64,000 bases of DNA from Methanobacterium bryantii (GTDB taxonomy: Archaea > Methanobacteriota > Methanobacteria > Methanobacteriales > Methanobacteriaceae): positions 62,001 to 126,000 of the forward strand of contig NZ_LMVM01000039.1 of assembly GCF_002287175.1 (NCBI RefSeq), given 5' to 3'. Position 1 is the first letter of the stretch. Each line of letters opens with the position of its first letter. The notes below the pieces were generated by a model. The model did no database searches. It saw nothing but the letters and a program-made list of their open reading frames with translations, and was not told the DNA's origin. Both the position numbers and the translations under genes were made by a program. Shown piece after piece: positions 17,626-26,444 of this stretch.

Positions 17626-17792
17626 TAAAGAACCGGAGGTCTCGGAGGGTGTGTGACTCCCTCCGGTTCATAAAGATATAATATTTAGAAATAATAATGA
17701 AAGGACCGATAAAGGTGGATGGGACCAAAGTATTTCTACTTTGGTTCAAGTTCTATCGGCATGTCATACATTACATATCGTTATATAAATAG
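17626..17792 (-). ncRNA. Candidate structured non-coding RNA (two strong hairpins)
   Basis: Read on the minus strand, a TATA-like box (17779-17786) next to CGATATGT is followed by a hairpin at about 17708-17756: outer stem CCGATA/TATCGG and inner stem ACCAAAGTA with a GAAA tetraloop and TACTTTGGT. A second hairpin follows at 17630-17669 with ten-base arms GAACCGGAGG/CCTCCGGTTC and nested pairs, then a T-rich stretch. No reading frame of note covers it. It lies between the hdr promoter and the divergent binding-protein gene (gap 17408-17947). Could instead be a terminator pair or an RNA-based regulator; the strand is inferred from the TATA box and GNRA loop. Confidence 0.45.
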
Positions 17793-17888
17793 TTTTCCCT
17801 ATGTGATTAAACTCAAATTTTTCAAAATACAAAAAATAAGAAATTTTAGTAAGTTATGAATAGATTGCAGCTACTATAGCCACATTTT

Positions 17889-17912
17889 CAATACGTTTAT
17901 TAATCCATATCG
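17889..17912 (+). promoter_or_regulatory. Dyad/TATA element before the first BtuF/MolA-type gene
   Basis: CAATACGT, TTATTAAT, CCATATCG: both half-sites present with one mismatch each, spacer AT-rich. It lies 35 bases before the start. Confidence 0.55.
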
Positions 17913-17947
17913 CATACATTGAAATATTTAAATAATCAAGGATTAAC

Positions 17948-19021
17948 ATGAACAAGATTCAAAAAATCATAATAATTGCCGCAATTGCAATAATAGCCAT
18001 TATCAGCATAATTGTGTACGCAAATTACCAAAGTTCAAGCTTCAACAGCGGACAAATTACAGATATGGCAGGGAGAAGCGTTAACGTGCCTACTGATATT
18101 AATAAAACTTATTCAACAGCAGGATCAGTCACCATACTGCTTTACATGCTTGCTCCAGACACAATGATAGGCTGGAACTCCCTGAACGGGACACAAAACT
18201 ACATGCCTGCCAAATATAAAGAACTCCCAGTCTTAGGAGGAGGTCAAGGACAAGGACAGGGAAATGCTAACTACGAAACGGTGATATCAAAGAACCCCGA
18301 TGTGATATTTGCAGGCCATAGTGGAGACAATGACACCATTAATAAACTTCAACAGAAATTCGGCAGTATTCCTGTTGTGGACGTGGAAGGAGACAATAAT
18401 CTAAGCAATATTGCGTCTGCGATCAAATTTATGGGCTATGTTCTTGGTAAACAGAACCAGTCAACCGAGCTGATTAACTTTTACAATGATGTGTTAAATC
18501 AAGTTAACGGTACTGTATCAACAATACCAGACTCCCAGAAGAAAAAAGTTTATTATGCCCGAAGTGCAGATGGGTTAACCACTTTTGCCCCTGATTCCCC
18601 ACAAACACAGCTTATAAACATATGCGGAGGTAAAAACGTTGTAGAATCACCAGTTTCAAGTGGAGGTATGGCAGTTTCCATGGAACTTGTTTTACAGTGG
18701 AACCCTGATGTTATAATCACAAGTAGTTCTGAATTCTACAAAAACGTGTACTCAGACAAATCATGGCAGAGTGTAAACGCGGTTAAAAATAAACAGGTTT
18801 ATTTAACTCCACAGGATCCATTCAACTGGTTTGAAAGCCCGCCTGGAGCAAATACAATTATAGGAATACCCTGGACAGCCAAAGTGTTATATCCCGATAA
18901 ATTCACAAATTTAGATATGAATAACCTTACAAAAGAGTTTTATTCTAAATTTTATCATTACAACCTGACTGACAGCCAAGTCTCCAGTATCTTAAGCTCT
19001 TCAGGACTAAATAAATCATGA
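17948..19021 (+). CDS. BtuF/FepB/MolA-type ABC transporter binding protein 1
   Basis: A 357-residue extracytoplasmic binding protein of the Peripla_BP_2 (PF01497) class. N-terminal membrane anchor (residues 5-27), then ITDMAGRSVNVP, MLAPDTMIGWNS, ISKNPDVIFAGHS and GIPWTAKVLYPDKF. This class binds cobalamin, siderophores, haem or, as in MolA of Haemophilus, molybdate/tungstate. The three copies in this window (also 22362 and 27712) are clearly paralogues. It stands alone with ModE convergent on its 3' side and no permease of its own, so it probably shares the FecCD/FecE pair at 23552-25389. The Mo/W assignment rests on the neighbourhood, not on the binding site. Confidence 0.8.
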   Translation: MNKIQKIIIIAAIAIIAIISIIVYANYQSSSFNSGQITDMAGRSVNVPTDINKTYSTAGSVTILLYMLAPDTMIGWNSLNGTQNYMPAKYKELPVLGGGQGQGQGNANYETVISKNPDVIFAGHSGDNDTINKLQQKFGSIPVVDVEGDNNLSNIASAIKFMGYVLGKQNQSTELINFYNDVLNQVNGTVSTIPDSQKKKVYYARSADGLTTFAPDSPQTQLINICGGKNVVESPVSSGGMAVSMELVLQWNPDVIITSSSEFYKNVYSDKSWQSVNAVKNKQVYLTPQDPFNWFESPPGANTIIGIPWTAKVLYPDKFTNLDMNNLTKEFYSKFYHYNLTDSQVSSILSSSGLNKS

Positions 19022-19048
19022 ACACAAAATAAGAATTTATGAAATGTA

Positions 19049-19095
19049 AATCAGAGAAAACCAGTTTTTTAACAGAGTTCTTTCTGATTTTTCTA
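19049..19095. terminator. Shared terminator between convergent genes
   Basis: AATCAGA (19049-19055) pairs with TCTGATT (19083-19089), with inner A/T pairs and T-runs on both strands. It lies between the convergent binding-protein and modE genes and could end both transcripts. Confidence 0.45.
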
Positions 19096-19098
19096 TTT

Positions 19099-19809
19099 TC
19101 AGTCTATTTTGATTATATCAGCAGAAACTGCCTTAAATCCGATAAATACTCTTTTTCCAATATTTAAATCCAGTTTTTCACGTGAAAGTTCGGTGATATC
19201 TGCGATGACATTATCTCCACCAACATCCACATCAAGACGCACAGCATCGTCTTTAAACTGCATTTTGGTTATTGTTCCTTCAAATGTGTTTCTAACACTG
19301 GATTCATGAGGTTCAAGAGTTATGAATATACTACCTGGACTTAAAGAGATAAGAACATCATCTCCAACGTCAAAATTTTCTGCAGTTGGGATAGTTATTT
19401 CATTTTTATTTAAAGCAACCTTCATAATCCTTTTTTCGTTATCTACAGCAGAAATAGTGCCTATCATTTCGTTTAAATCAACATGTTTTTTTAAAGCCCT
19501 GTTGACTTTGATAAATTCGAATAAAACCTGTTTACCTTCATCTGTAAGCTCGCTGCTGCCTCCACCTCCTTTTCCACCCCTTTTTGTGACCACCATAGGT
19601 GAACCCAGTTCTGTTTCCATAATTTCTATATTTTTAAGGGCAGTTCTATAGGGAATACTTGTCTCTTCTGACGCTTTAGCAATGGATCCATATTTATTTA
19701 TACATTGAAGAAGCTTAGACTTCTTATTATTCATAGATATGGTTTTATCGCCCATTTCAATTTCTACGTCCAATTTATATCTCATTTTTTTATCTGGCAT
19801 AGTAACCAT
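19099..19809 (-). CDS. modE: ModE-like molybdate/tungstate-responsive regulator
   Basis: A 236-residue protein with the ModE plan. The N-terminal winged helix-turn-helix (about 25-110) has KYGSIAKASEETSIPYRTA and the family turn VVTKRGGKGGGGSSELTDEG. Two TOBE (Mop) domains follow (about 120-175 and 180-235), which in ModE bind molybdate or tungstate. ModE usually represses Mo transport and regulates Mo enzymes. Placed between a MolA-type gene and the ferredoxin genes, it is the best candidate in this window for the regulator that reads the CGATAYGT dyads, but that is untested. The ATG is preceded by AAGGT. It has no dyad of its own that I can find. Confidence 0.85.
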   Translation of the reverse strand: MVTMPDKKMRYKLDVEIEMGDKTISMNNKKSKLLQCINKYGSIAKASEETSIPYRTALKNIEIMETELGSPMVVTKRGGKGGGGSSELTDEGKQVLFEFIKVNRALKKHVDLNEMIGTISAVDNEKRIMKVALNKNEITIPTAENFDVGDDVLISLSPGSIFITLEPHESSVRNTFEGTITKMQFKDDAVRLDVDVGGDNVIADITELSREKLDLNIGKRVFIGFKAVSADIIKID

Positions 19810-20003
19810 CTTTTTACCTTAAGGCGTCTTATGATTAATTTTTACAGCTGAAATTTTACTTATTTAAGGATTAAAAATTTTATTCATCCTTATTTTTTTC
19901 CAGATTTTGAATTATTGGACAACCTCATCTTATATTATAATCTATTTTTCAAACTTTTCCTATAAATTTAACTGATTTAAATTTGACGGTCAAAAAGTTA
20001 AAT

Positions 20004-20027
20004 AGATATGTTTATATATGCATGTCG
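20004..20027 (+). promoter_or_regulatory. Dyad/TATA element before the ferredoxin genes
   Basis: AGATATGT, TTATATAT, GCATGTCG: one mismatch in the first half, TATA core in the spacer. It lies 36 bases before the chosen ATG and shows that an earlier in-frame ATG at 20018 is inside the promoter. Confidence 0.6.
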
Positions 20028-20062
20028 CATATTCAATTATAACAAATACGTGGGTGATGATC

Positions 20063-20257
20063 ATGCCAGTGATAATTGATACAGAAAAGTGTGGTAAGAT
20101 TCAAAACTGTCCCGGAGAAGGACTATGCATAAAAATCTGCGAACAAAATGCAATAGAAGAAAGAGAAGGAGATGTATTCCTGATACCTGAAAAATGCGAT
20201 GATTGTGACTTATGTATTCAAAGCTGTCCAAATAAAGCGATATCTAAGGATGGATAA
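20063..20257 (+). CDS. Small two-cluster ferredoxin
   Basis: A 64-residue ferredoxin beginning MPVIIDTEKC. The first cluster motif is spread out (CGKIQNCPGEGLCIKIC); the second is standard (CDDCDLCIQSCP). Start chosen at the ATG four bases after GGTGAT; earlier in-frame ATGs overlap the binding site or the promoter dyad. Two bases after its stop begins the polyferredoxin, so the pair is co-transcribed. The order small ferredoxin then large polyferredoxin recalls fwdH-fwdF of formylmethanofuran dehydrogenase operons, but no catalytic subunit follows here. Confidence 0.8.
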   Translation: MPVIIDTEKCGKIQNCPGEGLCIKICEQNAIEEREGDVFLIPEKCDDCDLCIQSCPNKAISKDG

Positions 20258-20259
20258 AG

Positions 20260-21246
20260 ATGAGAATAGAAAGAAACGGCGACCAGGTACGTTGTCTGGA
20301 TTATAATAGTGAAAACTGTATAGGCTGTGGGATATGCGTAGATATCTGCCCAACTAATTCCTTAAAGTTAGGCCCAGTTCTACCTATAGCCAGAGGACTG
20401 CTAAAAATGGATTATGTTTCAGTAAATGAAGACACATGTGCTTTATGCGGGTTATGTGCATCTGCATGTGCATTTAAGGCCATGAAATGCAGCATAAACG
20501 GCGAAGATATGGCCAAAATGGAAGTGTATCCAAAATGGTCCCATGAAACAGCAGTTAATGATGATGCCTGCGTATACTGCCGTAAGTGTGAAACCGTCTG
20601 TCCAAGAGATGCAATAACAGTTACAAGAACACTCCCTAAAAGAGCAGACCTTGTAATTGGAGAAATTGAAATCAACGAAGATGAATGCATAAACTGCGGC
20701 GTATGTGAAGAAATGTGCCCTGCAGAAGCTATTAAAATCAAAGAAACAGGCAAAAATTCATACAGCATCTCAGTTGACGAAGATAAATGTGTATACTGCC
20801 TTGTATGTAAACGTGCATGTCCTGAAAATGCAATAAAGGCAGCATGCAGATTATGTTCCTATGGAGAGTACGAGCTCGACCCTGAAAAGTATTCAGTTAC
20901 AGGTAAATTAATTTTAGATGAAGAAGACTGTATTAAATGCGGGTGGTGCGAGGATATCTGTCCAAAAGAAGCAGTAACTGTTATAAAACCATTTGAAGGA
21001 GAAATATCAACCGGAAACACTGAATGTAAAGGTGACTCCTGCCATGCATGTCAGGATGTTTGCCCGTGTAATGCTATAACAGTTGTGGACGGGAAAGCCC
21101 AGGTGAACCCTGATCACTGTATACTCTGCGGTGTCTGCACTAACGTGTGCCCTCAACAGAATATAGTTATAAAACGAAACAACATGAACCTCGGAAACGT
21201 GCGTTCAAAGTCATGGGATAAAATATTATCAAACCTGACAGAATAG
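20260..21246 (+). CDS. FwdF/FmdF-like polyferredoxin
   Basis: A 328-residue polyferredoxin with eight Cys clusters in a row: CIGCGICVDICP, CALCGLCASAC, CVYCRKCETVCP, CINCGVCEEMCP, CVYCLVCKRACP, CIKCGWCEDICP, a compressed seventh (CHACQDVCPC) and CILCGVCTNVCP. Length and count match FwdF, which forms the electron wire of Mo/W formylmethanofuran dehydrogenase. Here it is an orphan, linked only to the small ferredoxin upstream, and ends at a strong terminator. It may replace or supplement FwdF under metal limitation, or serve the Hdr-like complex nearby; neither is shown. The MvhB/VhuB polyferredoxins are the main alternative. Confidence 0.75.
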   Translation: MRIERNGDQVRCLDYNSENCIGCGICVDICPTNSLKLGPVLPIARGLLKMDYVSVNEDTCALCGLCASACAFKAMKCSINGEDMAKMEVYPKWSHETAVNDDACVYCRKCETVCPRDAITVTRTLPKRADLVIGEIEINEDECINCGVCEEMCPAEAIKIKETGKNSYSISVDEDKCVYCLVCKRACPENAIKAACRLCSYGEYELDPEKYSVTGKLILDEEDCIKCGWCEDICPKEAVTVIKPFEGEISTGNTECKGDSCHACQDVCPCNAITVVDGKAQVNPDHCILCGVCTNVCPQQNIVIKRNNMNLGNVRSKSWDKILSNLTE

Positions 21247-21264
21247 ACAAAAAATTAATTTTAC

Positions 21265-21306
21265 AGGATATATTGCGGCCATAATATATCCTCCTCCCTT
21301 TTTTTA
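21265..21306 (+). terminator. Terminator after the polyferredoxin
   Basis: Ten-base arms AGGATATATT (21265-21274) and AATATATCCT (21283-21292), loop of eight, followed by CCTCCCTTTTTTT. Confidence 0.7.
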
Positions 21307-21341
21307 ATAGTTCATATTTTTAACAAAAGTTTGATTCATTT

Positions 21342-21365
21342 CGATACGTTTATATAAGCTTGTCG
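21342..21365 (+). promoter_or_regulatory. Dyad/TATA element before methyltransferase 1
   Basis: CGATACGT, TTATATAA, GCTTGTCG. Perfect first half, TATA in the spacer, second half ending TGTCG. About 130 bases before the gene. Confidence 0.65.
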
Positions 21366-21497
21366 ATTAAAGAAACATTGTCACATACAGTTTATTGGTT
21401 TTAGAAGTAAATTGCCATAGAAAGCCATAATTAGGGAAATAATTCATAAATTCCCTAATTTAAATCATAATCATTAACCTACTTGGAGGTGACCGAT

Positions 21498-22340
21498 ATA
21501 AACAAAGGAAACAATTCAATTTTAGATATAAACGATATTGATTGGAACAGAATGTGGAACGAAGCACTCCAGAAAATGCCCCGAGAAAATGAAAAAAATA
21601 GGTGGGATAAAATCGCGCCAAAATTCAATGAATGGATGAAAACAGATGACTACCCAAGGATTCTCGCATCAAAAATTCATAAAGAACCGGATTATACTGT
21701 TCTAGATTTAGGCTGCGGCAATGGAAGCATAACACTTGAAGTGGCAAAACATGTCAAACAGGTAACAGCTGTAGACATGTCGAATGAAATGCTGAAGTTT
21801 GTTGAAAAAAATGCCAAAAAAAAGGGCATTTCAAACATTGAATATATGCAAAGCTCAATTGAGGACCTTGATCCTGACAAAATAGGCCAGTATGATGTAG
21901 TACTAGCATCACGATCACTTGGAAACGTTCTTAACCTCAAAAAAGAGCTTAAAAAGATAGACAACATTGCCAAGAAGTATGTATACATGACGCACTGGAG
22001 CGCAACAAGTCATCAGTTCGAAAAAGACCTTTCCGAAATTATAGGTGTCCCCCACTACATTTCCCCAGATTATATGTATGTATACAACATGCTCTACCAG
22101 ATGGGAATATATGCCAGTTTAGAGCCGATTGAATGCGTATCCAGACATATATATAATAATTTAGACGATGCGGTAGAACGCCGCATATGGAAACTTGGAT
22201 GGACTACAAATAATATCAAAGAAGAAAAAAAAGCAAAAATTGAGAACTTTTTGAAAAAGAAGCTTGTTAAAAGGGATGACGGAACCCTTGAATACACCAC
22301 CAATGACCCTAACTGGATGTTGCTGTGGTGGAAAAAGTAA
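21498..22340 (+). CDS. Class I SAM-dependent methyltransferase 1 (apparent ATA start)
   Basis: About 280 residues. Motif I is VLDLGCGNGSI, followed by VTAVDMSNEML (motif post-I, acidic SAM-ribose residue) and VVLASRSLGNV. It shares an N-terminal DIDWNRMW and a C-terminal LLWWKK with two paralogues at 25537 and 29817. Start: GGAGGTG at 21485-21491 is followed six bases later by ATA; a TTG at 21483 overlaps the binding site and is less likely. First gene of an operon with a MolA/BtuF-type binding protein, permease and ATPase. A role in modifying a metal ligand or a corrinoid-like cofactor carried by that transporter is possible, but the substrate is unknown. Confidence 0.7.
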   Translation: MNKGNNSILDINDIDWNRMWNEALQKMPRENEKNRWDKIAPKFNEWMKTDDYPRILASKIHKEPDYTVLDLGCGNGSITLEVAKHVKQVTAVDMSNEMLKFVEKNAKKKGISNIEYMQSSIEDLDPDKIGQYDVVLASRSLGNVLNLKKELKKIDNIAKKYVYMTHWSATSHQFEKDLSEIIGVPHYISPDYMYVYNMLYQMGIYASLEPIECVSRHIYNNLDDAVERRIWKLGWTTNNIKEEKKAKIENFLKKKLVKRDDGTLEYTTNDPNWMLLWWKK

Positions 22341-22361
22341 ATTTAATATTAGGCGGTAAAA

Positions 22362-23447
22362 ATGGATAAAAAAATTATAGTAGGGGCAATAGCGGTAATT
22401 GCAGTTGTAGCTGTTGCAGTAGGATACATGAGCTTTGGCAGCTCCATTCCAGGCACAGGCAACACTACCCTCACAGATATGACAGGGAGAACTGTTCACG
22501 TGCCTGGTGAAGTAATTTCAGTACTTGCAACATCTCCCCCTGTAACCAATATAGTTTATATGTTAGCCCCAGATAAACTTGGAGGCTGGAATTCAAACTT
22601 AACAGCTGATTCAAAGAAATACATACCTGAAAAATATCAAAACCTGACGGTAGTCGGAGGATGGTTTGGTACATACACAGGTAACCCTGAAACATTCATA
22701 GCAGCAAACCCATCTCTAATATTAGACGATGTGAGCGTGAGTGGAAACAGTTCTTCTGCAGCGCAAATAAGTGACATGCAGAGTAAAATGGGCAGCATAT
22801 CTGTAGTGGCAGTTTTAAGTTCAACAAACGTCACAAATTACACTGCATCCATTCAATTCCTTGGAAAAATACTTGGAGAAGAGGAACAGGCAAATAAACT
22901 AATATCCTTCTATAACAACGTATCAAAAACTGTTAACAGCACAGTTTCCAGTATACCCGAAAATGAAAAGGTAACTGTTTATTATGCTGAGAGTTCATCA
23001 GGTCTTCAGACAGATCCCAGTGGTTCATCACATTCTCAACTCATAAATCTCTGTGGAGGTATAAATGTTGCACAAGTAGCAGTTAAACAGGGAATGGGAA
23101 TGTCACAGGTATCAATGGAACAAGTACTCAGCTGGAATCCTGAAATCATCATAACTAACGACAAGCAGTTTTACAGCAGCGTCTACTCCAACTCATCATG
23201 GAAAGATGTCAAAGCAGTTCAGGATAAAAAGGTTTATCTTGCGCCAAATTCCCCCATAGGCTGGTTTGATAGACCTCCTGGTGTAAACACCATTATTGGG
23301 ATACCATGGACAGCTAAAGCGCTCTACCCTGACAAATTCAAGGATCTGAACATGACAAAACTGACAAAAGAATTTTACATGGAGTTCTACCATTACAACT
23401 TGACAGACAGCGATGTGCAAGACTTACTGAACAATCAAATGTCCTGA
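22362..23447 (+). CDS. BtuF/FepB/MolA-type ABC transporter binding protein 2
   Basis: A 361-residue paralogue of the protein at 17948, starting at ATG after GGCGG. Membrane anchor at residues 4-24, then LTDMTGRTVHVP, MLAPDKLGGWNS, QTDPSGSSHSQLINLCGG and RPPGVNTIIGIPWTAKALYPDKF. It lies directly before the only FecCD-type permease and ATPase in the window, so it is the most likely dedicated receptor of that importer. A hairpin between it and the permease may lower downstream expression. Mo/W oxyanion, cobalamin or an iron complex are the candidate ligands; the neighbourhood favours Mo/W. Confidence 0.85.
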   Translation: MDKKIIVGAIAVIAVVAVAVGYMSFGSSIPGTGNTTLTDMTGRTVHVPGEVISVLATSPPVTNIVYMLAPDKLGGWNSNLTADSKKYIPEKYQNLTVVGGWFGTYTGNPETFIAANPSLILDDVSVSGNSSSAAQISDMQSKMGSISVVAVLSSTNVTNYTASIQFLGKILGEEEQANKLISFYNNVSKTVNSTVSSIPENEKVTVYYAESSSGLQTDPSGSSHSQLINLCGGINVAQVAVKQGMGMSQVSMEQVLSWNPEIIITNDKQFYSSVYSNSSWKDVKAVQDKKVYLAPNSPIGWFDRPPGVNTIIGIPWTAKALYPDKFKDLNMTKLTKEFYMEFYHYNLTDSDVQDLLNNQMS

Positions 23448-23465
23448 AATTAAATAGATATACAA

Positions 23466-23491
23466 GCAGGATACTTTATCCTGCCCCTTTT
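23466..23491 (+). terminator. Hairpin between binding protein 2 and permease
   Basis: Perfect eight-base arms GCAGGATA (23466-23473) and TATCCTGC (23477-23484) followed by CCCCTTTTT. It may act as a partial terminator or protect the upstream mRNA. Confidence 0.65.
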
Positions 23492-23551
23492 TATTTATGG
23501 ACATGCAATATACAATACATCTTTACTTAATTTCACACATGGAGGGAAAAA

Positions 23552-24610
23552 ATGGGCAATGATACCACCACCCAAAAAACAGGTCCCCAGACCATCAAAA
23601 AATCAATTCAGAAAACCATTAAGGAAACATCCGTAATAAGCGTGCTGATACTACTGCCAGTTATCTTATTTTTTGCATCTTTTTTAATAGGGAGATATCC
23701 CGTTTCACCATTAGACGTTCTAATGGCCCTTTTACCAATTAAAACAAATTTATCCCCTGCAGTTTACACTGTAGTCTGGGATATAAGGTTACCTAGAATA
23801 ATGGCTGCAATGATAGTCGGCGCTGCATTATCAGTTTCAGGGGCCTCATTCCAGGGGACATTCCAGAACCCGCTGGTATCTCCAGATATTCTTGGTGTTT
23901 CAGCAGGTGCAGGATTTGGAGCCGCTCTGGCCATTTTATTAGGCTCATCTCCAGTAATGATACAGTTTATGGCATTTACATTCGGCCTTATTGCAGTCAG
24001 CCTTACCTATTTCCTGAGCAGGAACTTCAAAGGCAACACCATTTTAATGATGGTGCTTGGAGGAATAGCCATCGGGGCGCTGTTTTCAGCATTTACCTCC
24101 TGTATCAAGTACCTTGCAGACCCTAACAGCAAGCTGCCGGAAATTGTATACTGGCTTATGGGTAGTCTAGCTTCAGTTACGAGCAGTAGCATAATGATGA
24201 TTATTGTGCCCATCTTAATCGGTTTTACAGCTCTTTTACTGGTAAGGTGGAGACTCAACGTTCTTTCTATGGGTGATGATGAAGCCAGAGCACTTGGTAT
24301 AAATATAGACAGGCTAAGGATACTTGTAATTATATGCTGTACACTTTTAACTGCTGCCGCTGTAAGCATAAGCGGTATTATAGGCTGGGTCGGCCTGGTA
24401 ATACCACACGTAGCCAGAATGATTGTAGGGCCAGACCACAGGAAACTTTTACCTGCAAGTATTGCACTAGGCGCATTTTTCTTATTGTTAGTGGACGATG
24501 TGTGCAGAACTGCAGTCTCAATTGAAATACCTCTCGGAATATTAACCGCAATAATTGGAGCTCCTTTCTTCGTTTATCTCCTCAATAAAGGTTATGAGGG
24601 ATGGTCATGA
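23552..24610 (+). CDS. FecCD/BtuC-type ABC transporter permease
   Basis: A 352-residue protein with about ten membrane helices after a cytoplasmic N-terminal 30 residues. Family marks: IRLPRIMAAMIVGAALSVSGASFQ, NPLVSPDILGVSAGAGFGA and, near the end, GWVGLVIPHVARMIVGPDHR, the coupling region that contacts the ATPase. BtuC/FecCD/MolB permeases import cobalamin, iron complexes or molybdate. ATG with GGAGGG upstream; its stop overlaps the ATPase start (ATGA). With three binding proteins and one permease in the window, several receptors probably share it. Confidence 0.9.
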   Translation: MGNDTTTQKTGPQTIKKSIQKTIKETSVISVLILLPVILFFASFLIGRYPVSPLDVLMALLPIKTNLSPAVYTVVWDIRLPRIMAAMIVGAALSVSGASFQGTFQNPLVSPDILGVSAGAGFGAALAILLGSSPVMIQFMAFTFGLIAVSLTYFLSRNFKGNTILMMVLGGIAIGALFSAFTSCIKYLADPNSKLPEIVYWLMGSLASVTSSSIMMIIVPILIGFTALLLVRWRLNVLSMGDDEARALGINIDRLRILVIICCTLLTAAAVSISGIIGWVGLVIPHVARMIVGPDHRKLLPASIALGAFFLLLVDDVCRTAVSIEIPLGILTAIIGAPFFVYLLNKGYEGWS

Positions 24611-25389
24611 GCAAAATTCTTGAAATAAAACATGCAGGATTCTCTTACAATCAAAAAGAGGATATTTTTAATGATGTAAACCTTTCACTTGAAAGTGGAG
24701 ATGTCCTATGCATATTAGGCCCAAATGGAACCGGTAAATCAACTTTAATTAAATGCATGAATGGACTGCTTAAATTAAACAGTGGAAATATACTCATAAA
24801 CAACCAAAACATTCATTCGCTGAATAAAAATGATTTAGCAAAGATAATAGGTTACATACCCCAGTCGCATAATTCAACATTTGCATTTTCAGTCTTCGAT
24901 GTTGTTTTGATGGGCAGAGCACCTCATTTAAGTTTAACATCGGTTCCTGGAGATAAAGACTACAAAATAGCTGAAGAGGCATTAAAAAGCCTTGGAATTT
25001 CCCACCTGACCGATAAAACTTACACTGAAATCAGCGGGGGAGAACGGCAGATGGTGCTCATAGCAAGAGTTTTAGCCCAGCAGCCCCAAATACTGCTTCT
25101 TGATGAACCAACATCACATCTGGACTTTGGAAACCAGATACGTACCCTCGATGTCATAAATAAACTGGCAGAAAATGGATTATCTGTCATTATGACTTCA
25201 CACTTTCCAGACCATGCTTTTTTATCATCCAATAAAGTTGCCATTATGAACGGTGGGACAATTATGGAAATAGGAACTCCAGAAAGCGTTATTACAGAAG
25301 AAAATATGAGGCGTGCCTATAATATCGACGTTAAAATAATGGAAGTAGACGAACACAGGAAAGCATGCATACCTATGCCCATAAAATAA
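24607..25389 (+). CDS. FecE/BtuD-type ABC transporter ATPase
   Basis: A 260-residue ATPase: Walker A GPNGTGKST (near residue 38), Q-loop YIPQSH, signature SGGERQ, Walker B ILLLDEPTSHLD and H-loop TSHFPDHA. Start taken at the ATG that overlaps the permease stop; an ATG two codons earlier lies next to the GAGGG binding site. Energises the permease upstream. Confidence 0.9.
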   Translation: MSKILEIKHAGFSYNQKEDIFNDVNLSLESGDVLCILGPNGTGKSTLIKCMNGLLKLNSGNILINNQNIHSLNKNDLAKIIGYIPQSHNSTFAFSVFDVVLMGRAPHLSLTSVPGDKDYKIAEEALKSLGISHLTDKTYTEISGGERQMVLIARVLAQQPQILLLDEPTSHLDFGNQIRTLDVINKLAENGLSVIMTSHFPDHAFLSSNKVAIMNGGTIMEIGTPESVITEENMRRAYNIDVKIMEVDEHRKACIPMPIK

Positions 25390-25428
25390 CTCATTATTAT
25401 TACCTTTTTTTAAATTTATATGTTTAAC

Positions 25429-25452
25429 TGATATGTTTATATACACATATCG
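25429..25452 (+). promoter_or_regulatory. Dyad/TATA element before methyltransferase 2
   Basis: TGATATGT, TTATATAC, ACATATCG. Nearly perfect dyad around a TATA core, about 85 bases before the gene. Confidence 0.7.
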
Positions 25453-25536
25453 AACAGATTCATAATTGACAAAAAAATCAATCCTGCTCAATTCGCTATT
25501 TATTTTCTTTAATATTTGCAGGATCAGGTGATCAAA

Positions 25537-26361
25537 ATAGACCCCACCACTGAAAAAATTGTAAAATGTGACTGGAACGAATTGTGGAACGCTGCCCTTG
25601 GAAAATTACCTAAAAAAAACTCCAGATCATGGGATAATGTAGCACCCAAATTTAAAAAAAATAAGGGAAAAAATGACTATTCCAGAAGGCTTTTGGAGAA
25701 AATAAAATTAGAACCTGAGGACACCTTACTGGATATTGGGTGCGGCAGCGGTAATATAACCCTATCCCTTGCCAGGAAAGCAAAAAAAGTCACAGCTCTA
25801 GACATTTCAAAAAAAATGCTTCATTTACTGGAAGAAGATGCTTCTGAAAACGGGCTAAATAATATTACCCCCCTTAACAGGCGTCTGGAAGACGTGCTGT
25901 TAAACAAGGATATAGAACCCCACGACGTGGTTGTGGCGTCGCGGTCTCTAAACGGGGTTTACAACATCAAACAGATACTTGAAGAAATCAATGGAATTGC
26001 TAAAAAATACGTTTATATAACATTATGGGGTGCCAATAATGTAAAATTTCAAAATGAAATATCAAAAATCATAGGAAGAGAATTTCACCAACATCCAACT
26101 TATATTTATGCATATAACATGCTCTATGAGCTGGGAATTTATGCAAATATTGAAATTTTAAAGTACGACAACAGCAGTTATTATTCCAGCATTGATGAAG
26201 CGATAGAAACCTTCAGGTGGAAAATGGTAAACCTGAATCAAACGGAGGAAGATATTTTAAGGGAATATCTATCTGAAAAAATGGTTAAAATACGCGACTC
26301 AAAGTTTAAATTTCCCCATAATAAGCCTGATTGGGCCTTAATATGGTGGAAAAAGGAATAA
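25537..26361 (+). CDS. Class I SAM-dependent methyltransferase 2 (apparent ATA start)
   Basis: 274 residues from the ATA at 25537, which lies six bases after AGGTG. A TTG at 25516 has no binding site. Motif I LLDIGCGSGNI and post-I VTALDISKKML are clear; CDWNELW near the N-terminus and LIWWKK at the end are shared with the other two copies, and from these starts copies 2 and 3 have exactly the same length. Own dyad promoter; xdhC-like gene 80 bases downstream. Substrate unknown. Confidence 0.7.
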   Translation: MDPTTEKIVKCDWNELWNAALGKLPKKNSRSWDNVAPKFKKNKGKNDYSRRLLEKIKLEPEDTLLDIGCGSGNITLSLARKAKKVTALDISKKMLHLLEEDASENGLNNITPLNRRLEDVLLNKDIEPHDVVVASRSLNGVYNIKQILEEINGIAKKYVYITLWGANNVKFQNEISKIIGREFHQHPTYIYAYNMLYELGIYANIEILKYDNSSYYSSIDEAIETFRWKMVNLNQTEEDILREYLSEKMVKIRDSKFKFPHNKPDWALIWWKKE

Positions 26362-26444
26362 ATTAGTTAATAATTAAATTATAGAGACATACCAACTAAA
26401 TATTATAAATTACGTTTATTAATTAAAAATCCAAGAGGATAACA

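Noticed and set aside
20018..20062. Longer N-terminus for the small ferredoxin
   Set aside because: The earlier ATG falls within the promoter dyad, upstream of any likely transcript start.
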